From positions 124,001-188,000 of the forward strand of contig NW_024882025.1 of the NCBI RefSeq assembly GCF_019059575.1: DNA of 64,000 nucleotides, in the 5' to 3' direction. This DNA is from Amphibalanus amphitrite (lineage: Eukaryota > Arthropoda > Thecostraca > Balanomorpha > Balanidae). The first letter of the stretch is position 1; every line of letters begins with the position of its first letter. Positions 54,401 to 64,000 of the stretch are shown in pieces. Both the position numbers and the translations under genes were made by a program. The notes beneath the pieces were generated by a model. The model was not told the origin of the DNA. It worked only from the letters and a program-made list of their open reading frames with translations, and searched no databases.

Positions 54401-57400
54401 ACAATTGAACCAGTGACAACTGAACCAGTGACAACTGAACCAGTGACAACTGAACCAGTGACAACTGAACCAGTGACAACTGAACCAGTATGACAACTGA
54501 ACCAGTGACACTTGAACCAGTGACAACTGAACCAGTGGACAACTGAACCAGTATGGCAACTGAACCAGTGGACAACTGAACCAGCGGACAACTGAACCAG
54601 CGGACAACTGAACCAGCGGACAACTGAACCAGTGGACAACTGTCGTACTGCGCTGTATAGGTATAAGGTAGCGCGTGGCTGGATGGACGGTCTGTGCCAA
54701 TCTGCCGGTCTGCCAATTGATCTGTGTCTGATCTATTAGTGTCCGTCCGAGAGCATTAGTTAGTTGAGCCGAGAGCACCGTCCGACATTAGTTGAGCCGA
54801 GAGCCGTACGACGGCTGACAGGGCTGACAGAGCCTGGTGGTCGCGAACTGGTGTGGTAACCGTTACGCCCACCTGGGACGCCCGAATAGTTAGCAACGTA
54901 TAAACAATATTCACTTTGATGGCCTAACTCGGGACAGACAGGGCACGCAACGTGGGCTTGGCAGAGTTCAGCCCGCCTGGGCCCAGAGGAATCTCCGGTA
55001 TATAAATGGATTCACTGCTCGGGCTTACATCGGGCTTACGCCTAACGTCGCACAACTAGGGCTAAACAACGGCTGTCCTGAGCTCGCCGAGAGGCCCAGA
55101 TGGCATACCTCCGGCAGAGCATGGGCTTTAGACGGCGTTTTTGTGTCATACGCCGACTTTAGTCTTTAGCCCAAGCGCTGGCCGACTTTAGGCGTCCAAG
55201 CGCTAGGTCCAAGCGCTAGCCGACTTTAGCCCGACTAAAAATCTCGGGCAAGCCGCACTTCAGCCTGCTTGGGCCCGGAGTAAAATTGCTTGCTGGGCTA
55301 CTGGTTAGTGGTTCAGTTGTCACGTGGTTCAGTTGTCACTGGTTCAGTTGTCACTGGTTCAGTTGTCACTGGTTCAGTTGTCACTGGTTCAGTTGTCACT
55401 GGTTCAGTTGTCACTGGTTCAGTTGTCACTGGTTCAGTTGTCACTGGTTCAGTTGTCACTGGTTCAGTTGTCACTGGTTCAGTTGTCATACTGGTTCAGT
55501 TGTCACTGGTTCAGTTGTCACTGGTTCAGTTGTCACTGGTTCAGTTGTCACTGGTTCAGTTGTCACTGGTTCAGTCGTCACTGGTTCAGTTGTCATACTG
55601 GTTCAGTTGTCACTGGTTCAGTTGTCACTGGTTCAGTTGTCACTGGTTCAGCTGTCACTGGTTCAGTTGTCACTGGTTCAGTTGTCCTGGTTCAGCTGTG
55701 TCACTGGTTCATTTGTCACTGGTTCAGTTGTCATGGAACCCAAAACTTAGAGACCGATGGAGTTAGATTCGATGCCTGTATTGGAGAAGGATAACACAGG
55801 ACGAAATACGCATACCAACCGCAGAATATATAACCATTCAATGGCAAAGGGCGTCGGTAAACGCTTAACCCTCGCACGACCAGGCCATTTCTCATAACAC
55901 GAACGACCAGGGGGGGGGGGTTGTTACGACCCCCCCCCCCTGGCGTTTCGAAACGGAAGGTCGTAGAGCTTAGCGGAAAAAACCAACGGATTGCTCTCAA
56001 CGAGATCTCGCGATTGGTGGTATATTTTTTGGTCCTAGGTCAACATTTGACCTACTTTTGACCGGTCAAAGGTCAAATTTTCGGAAAAATAGACTTTTTT
56101 CAACTTTCGGCGGCGATTGCGGCAAAACGGTGGGATATATCGACTTGAAACCTTCACTATCGTGTTCCTTGATCAATTCTCTATCGTTTGGTATGTATTT
56201 CGTTTCCCTAGCTCTAAAAATGGCGCGTTGGGAGCGCCGGAAGTCGGCAAGGTCACAGTCGGCGGCAGAAATTCGAAAAATCAAAATTTAAATTTTTGAA
56301 ATCTGATTGTATTTTTGGATTTGGGAGGTCCATTTGCTCCCTATAGAAGCTAATATTGCTGCATATTCCCATTGAGGTGACAAGAATTAGCAAAATAGTG
56401 GTTCGGGCGCTTTTCAAAAATAGTACCGGACGCTGTTCCTCTTGTGACGTCATAGCTCCGTGACCTGACCTGACCCGGTCAAATTTCTTATACCATATGA
56501 TAGCCAATACTTGCCCCAACATGCATGGGAAGTTTCATCACGATCCATCAACCGATGTCCGTACCAGGGTATATTGAGTGAAGTCCGTACCACCGGCAGG
56601 AAACCTCGGGCGTTGGCACTCAGTTTGTGAAAATCCGGCCGGAGGCTGTACCTCTTATGACGTCATAACTCCGTGACCTGACATGACCCGATCAATTTTT
56701 TTCGGCAAAAGATGCGCAAAGGTTGCCCCAGAGGGTATTGAAAATTTCAGCCCGATACGACAAGCCGTTTAGCGTGCACTTCGAAAAAAAACCTCAGGGG
56801 GGGGGGGTTGATACACCCCCCCAGGCGTTCTAGGGTTAACACCGATCGTTGACGTCAGCGCTTAGGATATTGCTGAAGTAAATGAAACAATTAACAATGG
56901 AGTTTCGTGCCGATCGATTCTGCCAAAACACATCAAGCCCTTTAGGAGCCACTACCTAGCCTAGGCTTTCACTAGGCACCCATACAGCTGCAGAAGTTGT
57001 GTAGCACACTCCACTCACATCGGGCAGCTGGGGCACCTGGATGAGCGTCTTGAAGTACTGCAGGTTGGCCGACTTGGCGTAGAACTGTTTGAGCGCCGTG
57101 AACAGCTTGTTGAAGCGCTGTCTGTGCCCCGATAGTAGATCCGGCGGAAGAACTGACGGCAGCGAGAACAGAACTCAGTCAGAACGTCCGACGGATGGTG
57201 GGATGGAGTATCGCGCAGCAGCTTCAGATCAGGGTCAAACAGAACGCTTGGGATGCGTCAGAGGTTAGCTGAGTCACTTCCACCCTCCCGAGATAAACAA
57301 TGGCTGACGATCTTGGGAACACCCATACTCCCCCAATCTGACTATGAGTAGCGGCATTTCCTAGTCGGTTATCGACACCTTATCGGTTATCGATTCAATT

Positions 57401-60287
57401 TGTCATGGTTAAATATGTCATAACGAAACACAGGTCGTGACGAACGTCAACAATACCGCGCAGTGTGTCATCCGGACGCACCTCAGCCACTTATCACCCT
57501 GCTATCACCCCGCTATCAAAACCTCACATGATAGTCTTTTGTTCAATAAGTCACGATCGAACATAGATTACGACGAAAGTCAACAACCTATCACAGTGTA
57601 TCGAATTAGCTGAGATTGCGATATTGCCAGTTGACGCAACCACGTAGGACCGCCATAGTCCATATAAGGGAGACGGAGACATTTAGTAAAGCAGCCTGGT
57701 CAGTTCAAACGTAACGAGGAAGACAGAGATGACGCAGGACAGTCAGACGTAAATATGACAAGGTCCCATGAGGAATGACAGTCGAAGGCAACATACGCCA
57801 GCGTCACAGCTTCACGTCACGGTCATTTACAGCCGTCACTGCTTGTGTCACAGGACGTCAAGGTCACCGTCTAGTGGTCATTGTCCCGGTTAAGTGTCAT
57901 GCTCATCACCCATCGGTCCGTCGTCGGAATCTCACGTGAGTGTAGTCGGAACATGATCTTCATGGCGTGGTTGTAGAGAGCGATCGAGTCCTGAATGCAG
58001 GGTATGAGCGGCGCCAGCCGACACTGGCCCTCCTTGGTCATCGACGACGAACGGGACATGTCCAGAGAGCCAAACACTGCCGGAAAGAATAGGCCAGGCG
58101 GGTAAGTCTAGAGCGGCGACAGGGACAGGGAGTCGTGATTCACACAACCAGCGCTCAGAATGCTGTTGGGAAGCACGAAGGTGGGTCAGAACGACGACAG
58201 GCAGTCACAGGGAAACTGCTAAGGGTGCGTTAGAGAGAGACAGTTCATGGGGTCAAACACTTTCAGAAAGTGGGATATCAGATCAGAGTCCATCCGCGGA
58301 GTCATGTCGGACATATCCAGACGTCCGTTTACCGGTTCGCCACAGACGCGTATACCACAGACGGCTGGAAGCCACGGGCGTGCGCCCATGCACGGCCGGC
58401 GCGGCACCGCGGCCGTCACGGCTGAGGGTAACGGTGACGGTAACACGGGGGTTGGCGGGCTGTGACCCCGACCGGAAGGGAAGGCATGCCGCACCGGACG
58501 TACAGTACCGTCGCGATAGACTATAGTCCAGACAGTCGGTGGTGAGTTTGTCGTCTATTGCGATACTAGAAAATTACGAAACATGGGCATGGTATTGAGG
58601 AAACCGACCTAAAGAATAAGTAAAATGAGAATTTCTAGAGAACGTCTAAAGCTCAGTACATTCTGCGTTCATTGACATTACGAGTATCGGCACACATCGA
58701 AAGCCACTGTTCCCCGTTTCCGAGCCATTCAGCTCTCATCCCCCTCAGCTGCACTAACCAGCAGTTTGCATATTGACGATGGCCTCCAGGTAATCCAGAA
58801 TATCCACGGCCATCTCAAAGTAGCTGTTGGGGTCGTTCTCGCCCATTTTCTCCAGGTCGTCGTCGCTCAGTGATAGCGTGCCCGGAAAGCCGGCGTACTT
58901 TCCGTGAAAGCGCAGCTTTGCCAGCAGCACCTGGATGTAGCTTTCGATCAGCTTTCCGTAGGCGTCCGGGAGATGGCCCTGAGAACGGAGCGGGCCAGGT
59001 GTCACGACGGGAGAGCGAACGGAATAAGGGAGCATCGATCGGCATTCACCAAGTCAGTAGTACCAATGACAATGAGCAGGACCGGGTGCATTATATGGAG
59101 AAAGATAACGCAATATCAAATCAACGACAAAATTGTCATTATATCTCCTCGTTCAGCATACGATAAAAACATGATCGGAAATGCATGGTTAGGCAATGAA
59201 TAAGCACTTGTATGACTCGTTAGTCAAATAATCCGAGCGGCCAGGTCACTGTCAGTTGTTATCTTTTTGAACGACTTCTGCATGACAAAGGAGGGTCATG
59301 AGCAATACTGGTAAACGAGCATTGTTCCCCCCAGCAATCCCCCTCGCTCTCACCCAGAAGCCGGCCAGTTCGCGCAGCATCTCTCGCCGGTTGAAGGTGT
59401 CCCGGACCGTGCTGCGGTAGCCCTCTCGCAGCAGTTTGTGCAGCACGTGGCAGAATTTCCAGCACGTGATCGGGTGGTCCTGCAGTGGTATCCGCTCAGC
59501 CAGTGACCAGAACGTGTGCGCCGACCGCTCGTGGTGCGTGCCGATAATCAGACCACGCACGTGCTTGGTTTTAACGGGCAGCTCCTGCGAGCTGGTCGCC
59601 TTGGAGAAGTGCTGCATCTGTAGAGCGGGAGACAATATGAAAGCATGTAAGCATGTCAATTGTCAGCGGTTGACCGACAGAACGGTGTAGATTGAGGGGG
59701 AAAGAAACGTGGGCCAGGAAATGATACTCGGGGCGGAGAGATGGCACTGGCACGATAAATTAGCAGCCAGCAAAGCCGACCACCGGGACAACCATTAGAA
59801 CCACATAGCAAAGGCGATTGCTCAACAGATGACGTATCGTACGATAAATGTCTCATCTGCAATTATACGGGACCGAGAAAACGCGGCAGCCACACCGGCT
59901 CTGGCTGAGATGCTGAGATCGAGCAGCAAAGAGTCGTAACACCCGGAGCTGACAATGCCAGCCTATCACACATATCAAGTTGATATTATCAACGCACACT
60001 TTGTTATGCCTTTGACTATCTTATCAGCGGTCATAAAACGAGCTACTATCGTTGATTGCAGCTATCTCATAGTATGCCACTCAGTTACGACACCTTGGTC
60101 CTGCTCTGACGAAACAAATCGCGATGGTCGGCCGCGTGCGTAATACATGGAGTTTCTAGGTCACTGTGCATACCACAAACAGCTTAGCCTTCTCAATCCA
60201 GACAATACGCACCTGAGCCTTCTCAAACTCGATGCGCTGTGCGTCGAGGGAGGAGGTCGCCCTCCGGTTCATCAGGGCGCGCTGCAT
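48402..60287 (-). CDS. HIP1: Huntingtin-interacting protein 1 (HIP1/HIP1R/Sla2 family)
   Basis: Sixteen exons, all GT-AG and in phase, give 954 residues: 60287-60213, 59617-59354, 58978-58759, 58076-57936, 57152-57019, 54043-53913, 53530-53014, 52617-52425, 52111-52022, 51692-51513, 51089-50845, 50494-50342, 49864-49764, 49399-49287, 49053-48937, 48592-48402. The ANTH domain (about 1-275) binds phosphoinositides: CWKFCHVLHKLLREG, EGQCRLAPLI, LQYFKTLIQVPQLPD. PPNFFR and an acidic LLVDM clathrin-box-like motif (about 310) follow. A Gln/Glu-rich coiled coil spans about 345-560. The talin-like I/LWEQ actin-binding region runs from about 650: KLEVSEKILDSCTGLM, RWTEGLISAAKAVG, FEELIVVTHEIAASSAQLV and KRQEMEAQVRVLELE near the end. 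The family links clathrin coats to actin in endocytosis. An in-frame stop lies upstream of the start codon. HIP1 versus HIP1R is not resolved. Confidence 0.94.
51373..51545 (-). repeat. Five tandem copies of a HIP1 exon-intron boundary
   Basis: On the minus strand the unit carries CAGCTGGGAGAAG|GTACG, the end of the 180-nt exon plus its donor. Donor positions are 51513, 51479, 51445, 51411 and 51373, spaced 34, 34, 34 and 38 bases. The first (51513) keeps the frame into the next exon. Using the next one adds 34 bases and soon meets a TAG. Confidence 0.9.
54124..54640 (+). repeat. 15-bp minisatellite, array A
   Basis: CAACTGAACCAGTGA units, mostly 15 bases with a few 16-17-base variants, repeat about 30 times. 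Long frames across it on either strand (VTGSV, FSCHW, VQLSL) are repeat artefacts. It lies in the HIP1 intron between the exons at 54043 and 57019. Confidence 0.95.
54641..55308. other. Unique spacer between inverted minisatellites
   Basis: No coding sequence. It has short internal repeats (CCAAGCGCTAG, GACTTTAG) and GGGCCC-type motifs near both ends of the right half. Confidence 0.5.
55309..55735 (-). repeat. 15-bp minisatellite, array B (inverted relative to A)
   Basis: The same unit in reverse orientation (TCACTGGTTCAGTTG on the plus strand) repeats about 28 times. It lies about 670 bases from array A in the same intron. Confidence 0.95.
55869..56835. mobile_element. TTAA-targeting piggyBac-like element, copy 5
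   Basis: TTAA on both sides (55865-55868 and 56836-56839). The left end is CCCTCGCACGACCAGG and the inverted right end CCCTAGAACGCCTGGG. Hairpins are GGGGTTG-TTA-CGACCCC on the left and GGGTTG-ATA-CACCC on the right. An internal block with TGACGTCA followed by CTCCGTGACCTGAC occurs twice (near 56448 and 56660). It lies in the same HIP1 intron as the minisatellites. Confidence 0.8.
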
Positions 60288-60944
60288 GGCGACTTTTGCC
60301 AGTCCCTACCCTACACAGGGCCTGAAATGGAAACAGTGGTATCAAATGCCCACTGCGTCAGGTGACGATAGGCATTTGCTGCTACTTCCTGGAAGTAGCG
60401 AGGCGAGCAAAATCATAAGCAAAACAGTATAAATACTGAGATGAAGAGCAGTGTATCAAGTTTCAAATAGCTAACAAAAAACTGGTTTTTTTTATTTCAA
60501 TATGACACATTATACATAGGTGCCCAAATAAGAACGACCACTAGGCACTAGCAGCAACTAGCTATAACTCAAGCCATTTGACATGTCAGAGGAAGAATTT
60601 GTAGCATCCCTACCAGTTCCTTCAAGTGTCACTTAAGAGACAACACCTTTTGGAGTGCTTTTGGAGAAATATAGACATAAAAACTTCATTGAGATGTAGA
60701 AATTTTGGAGACAGCTTAAGCTTCAGTGACTTATTAACTATGTAACAGTTATTACACAACTGGGGCATTTCTAAGGGAATATTTGAAACAAGTTCCAACC
60801 ATGACAGGTAGCCAGGTGCCAGCTGCATGATCCACTTAGCATCAGTCACATCATGAGCAGCAATTCCCATATCTGCCAACTGTGGGCTGCTCATGAATGT
60901 TAATATGCAGGTAATGCATCCAAATTCATAAACTGTGACATAAC
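60288..60944. other. Upstream region of HIP1
   Basis: This AT-rich stretch precedes the first coding HIP1 exon. A TTTCAG at about 60323 (minus) could be an acceptor for that exon, with untranslated exons further right. No gene is recognised. Confidence 0.45.
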
Positions 60945-62740
60945 CCGCGAGTTGCTGGGGGGGGGGCGTTAAACGCCCCCACTTTTTTCGCCGGGCCATA
61001 GCATAAAAACGGCGCGCCGCAGGCGCGCCAAATTTTGGGTACCTGTAGGGAATTGATTGAAGTTTATTGTGACAACGTTTCAAAAAAATCGGTCCGAAAA
61101 TTTTTTGAGATATCGAGGTTTTAGTGACGTCATGATTTCTGAGTTTTCGACCAAAAACGGCATATGTTCAAAAAATCATATAAAATCACAGAACAGACAT
61201 ACAGACATGCAGTAAACGCCATTAGACTGCCAATACCATGAACAATCAAATGGCTATCTTCGATTATTGATTATCGTTCTGCATTTTCCAAAATCTTGAA
61301 CTGAATCTTGGCAATTTCTCGTGACTACTTCATGACCATGATACATGCATTTCTTAAATTGAACTTTTTGAGCCAAACACGTCACATATGATAAAATGAA
61401 TGTCACCATCGTGTTCTACGCCCCAAATTACCCATAAAACATGTGTCACGGGCTGCGAATATCAGTTTTGATTTTCGGGGATATGTGCCTACCCGGTTGA
61501 CCTGACCTTGACCCTGACCTATGCTTGACTGACCCCTACATGGAGCTGACACTCTTGTAGGCCTTATATGATGGATTGTGCACCGTTTTGACAGAGTTTA
61601 TGACGAGAGGCTCCCATTGCGAAGTCCTGAAGTCCATGCTACTGAAAGCCCGATTTCAGGTGTTTGACCTGACCTTGACCCGACCTGTGACCTCAAAATT
61701 CAACTTTAAAGTACTCATCTGAAGCGTCTCGTCGCGTTCTTTCGTTTGCCGCCTCGTGCGTTTCGCTGCGCCTATTGGTTCTCGAGTTATCGGCTGGGGG
61801 CGTTTAACCCTCGCATGTGTAGGGGGGGGGGGTCGGATGGACCCCCCCCCCCCCCATGGTTTTTCGCGAATAACTCGCGTAAAAAGCGGCCGATCGCGAC
61901 GAAACTTTCAGTGCCCTCGCATTGATCAATTTTACACCTACCTTGAAAATTTCATGACCCTGACCCAAATGACCTTTGACCTGTGACCTCTTTTCCGAGA
62001 CCATGTTTGGCCGGAATCGCGATTTCGCGTATGTCGGCTCGCACTAGCCGCGTGTTTGCAAGCTTTTCGTGGTTTCAAACGTTCCAACATGTGATTTGAT
62101 GTTACTCCCGTGTGTGTCAAGGTCACCTGAAGGTCAGGTCAGGTCAATGACCTTTGGTGACCTCGGGTGACCTCGGGTCACTTTTTCGAGTTTTACATGT
62201 TTCTAGGCTAGTTTTTGGAGCTGAATTCGAATTTAGCAACCATTTGAACATTTACGAAGTAGTTTTGGTGACTTCGTAACATGTTACGAAGCTGTCAGAG
62301 GCGGTTGACACGTACTACGAATACCCGTCACGACGCCTACTGGTTGACCTGACCTGACCTGACCCGACCTGGTCTAAATGCTTCAAGACATCATCTGTGA
62401 TCAAAACTAACACGATATTCGTGATCAGCACCCCGAAAAACCCCTTAGCAGCCACACTTTACGACTTTCTAACAGGTCCCGATTTTCCCGACTTTGGGTC
62501 ATTGACCTGACCTGGAAGGTCAACCAATGACCTAGGACCTTAAAATTGGGTATCACCGGCTTCCTCTCGTCACGGGCAACACGCTCGTTTTTTCCGCGAA
62601 GCTCTAGCTCGATCAGGGGCCAAACGGCAAGGGGGGGGGGTCCAACCGACCCCCCCCCCCTACACATTAGAAGCTGGCAAACGCCGCACACATGCGAGGG
62701 TTAACGCCCCCCCCCCCCCCCCCCCCCAGCAAACGGTGGG
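60945..62740. mobile_element. TTAA-family element, copy 6, outer copy of a nested pair
   Basis: The left end CCCGCGAGTTGCTGGGG and the inverted right end CCCACCGTTTGCTGGGG match imperfectly. The left hairpin is GGGGCGT-TAA-ACGCCCC. The right hairpin carried the equivalent GGGGGCGTTTAACGCCCC, split by the inner copy at its TTAA. Flanking duplications have decayed (ATAA on the left). The body has no coding frame. Confidence 0.75.
61808..62700. mobile_element. TTAA-targeting piggyBac-like element, copy 7, nested in copy 6
   Basis: Exact TTAA flanks (61804-61807 and 62701-62704) and 13-base perfect inverted ends, CCCTCGCATGTGT. Hairpins are GGGTC-GGATG-GACCC on the left and GGGTC-CAACC-GACCC on the right. 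The body closely matches copy 3 (36684-37578), but the terminal arms differ at both ends. It sits in the loop of the right-end hairpin of the outer copy. Confidence 0.88.
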
Positions 62741-64000
62741 TGGCGAAATACCCCAGCAACTGCCGGGATAAAAGCTAGCAGCTCCAAAAATCTCTAGCAG
62801 TGCTTGACCAGCACAGAACAGCTTTTTTATCCTGGAAGGAGGTCCCAAAAACTAAATAGGATTGATATTCATCCAGCCCAGCATGTGACTGAGGTCTAAG
62901 CCATCCAACTAAGAAGAGATATGTATGAACAGTTGGCATGATCAAGCATCAGGAACTAGGTAAGCTTCTGGACTTCAATGGAGGTTTCATCAGTGGCACT
63001 GCTTGGAAAGTGGAAACCCATGTATCTTTTAGGGCTGTATAGAATGAGAGGTTTTTAAGAGAGCAGAATTCATGAAAACTTGCAAGATTTTACAAGGTTT
63101 GTTTGAGCCTATAATGTTACTTGCATTATGGTGGAAGTAATATTTATTTCTGTTCTTGAAAACTTGTTTCAATACAATTGTGGTGCAGTAATTTTAAAAC
63201 AAACTACCATTGGGCCTTAGTAATATCTGGATTGCATCATCTGGCTGGCCATCTGGCAACGTACGATAGCCATTGACAATTGGATTTAAGCATGGTAGTA
63301 ACATAAACATGTAAAAATGCACTAATAAACAAATCAATGCATAGATATTTAGTCTTGTATATCTAGCATTGATATATAACCAGCTCTGCTAGCACCATCA
63401 TACGGCGCCAGCTGGCAAATTACCCAGTTAATACCACAGCCCATCCCATTGGCATTGAGCTAAAGCAATGATACAATGTTAGCTTAAATATTATCATTTT
63501 CATCGATTTTGCCACAAGGTAAGTGTTTGTGATGATTAACTATGATTATTTCACAAGTTCTACACGCATGGTAGGTAATGATGCCAGAACTCCTTTACAT
63601 GCACCTTGCAACTTAAGCACCATTCCCTGCCAATATAAATTTCTTCATGTAATGCACCGTTGAAATGGTCAAGGTCATTGAGGCTCAAAACCACATGAAT
63701 ACGAATTGATATTGTAAGAATGAATTTACTGTCACACTCATTACAGGCTTCTGAAAATATGATGAATGAGCATCAACATTGATCAGGGCCCAATCTTACC
63801 AATGCCGTGAATAGGATTTGGTACCTAGCACTGGCTGCAGTTCACGGCACTGATATCAAAGATATCCTTTTTCATTACATCCAGCCTAATGTTGTCCAAT
63901 GATTTTGATAGTGCGAATGATTATGAATGTTGCCTAAACGAAAGAATAAGTGAATGTGGAATAGTTTTGAATGTTACCAAATACCAACCCCGCGTTCGAT
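62741..64000. other. AT-rich right flank without recognised gene
   Basis: No open frame of note, no splice-paired exon and no mobile-element ends were found on either strand. Confidence 0.5.

Noticed and set aside
53734-55766. Long frames encoding VTGSVVTGS, VQLSLVQLS and FSCHWFSC repeats
   Set aside because: All arise from the 15-bp minisatellite, whose unit is a multiple of three and therefore stays open in several frames. There is no start, splice or domain support.

Overview
This is a eukaryotic (animal) genomic window. Four spliced genes with GT-AG introns can be read from the sequence. Their proteins match metazoan families: CHTOP, AUTS2/tay bridge, TMEM53 and HIP1/HIP1R. GC-rich exons, compact genes, a 16-exon HIP1 and the repeat content suggest an invertebrate, probably an arthropod. 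That placement is inference, and the species cannot be fixed from the sequence alone.

Layout: CHTOP (+, 2933-5565) and AUTS2-like (-, 41459 to 11458) converge tail to tail. Between them lies a GC-rich non-LTR retrotransposon with an intact 1338-residue endonuclease/reverse transcriptase/RNase H frame (6986-11002). AUTS2-like and TMEM53 (+, 43569-46558) are head to head across about 2.1 kb. TMEM53 and HIP1 (-, 60287 to 48402) converge again. I rebuilt each gene by joining exons at splice sites. All four coding sums are multiples of three: 711, 2727, 954 and 2865 nt, giving 236, about 908, 317 and 954 residues. The AUTS2-like model may still lack exons between 29452 and 20421.

The rest is intron, spacer and mobile DNA. 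The main non-genic element is a family of roughly 0.9-1.8 kb non-autonomous DNA elements that end in CCC...GGG and sit in TTAA, the piggyBac-type target. Seven delimited copies occur at 1017, 26983, 36684, 45128, 55869, 60945 and 61808, plus one older 5'-ragged copy around 36684. Each carries a G-tract/C-tract hairpin near its ends. The hairpin sequence differs between copies but stays self-complementary. The bodies are full of TGACCT/AGGTCA half-sites and contain TGACGTCA sites. Three nested insertions can be read directly: one copy in a tRNA-derived SINE, and two in other family members. Other mobile DNA includes two copies of the SINE, a hAT-type MITE with 8-bp target duplications and a body of TGAGTCA-like repeats, and a MITE of unknown class with GGGGAAACTACGAGG ends.

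Several repeats affect gene structure. Five tandem copies of a HIP1 exon-intron boundary give a ladder of splice donors. A TMEM53 exon start is duplicated. Two inverted 15-bp minisatellite arrays lie in one HIP1 intron. AUTS2-like has two consecutive microexons of 33 and 30 nt.

CHTOP acts in mRNA export and arginine-methylation-linked chromatin work, AUTS2 in nuclear transcriptional regulation, TMEM53 at the nuclear envelope/ER, and HIP1 in clathrin-actin coupling. Their adjacency shows no evident shared pathway.
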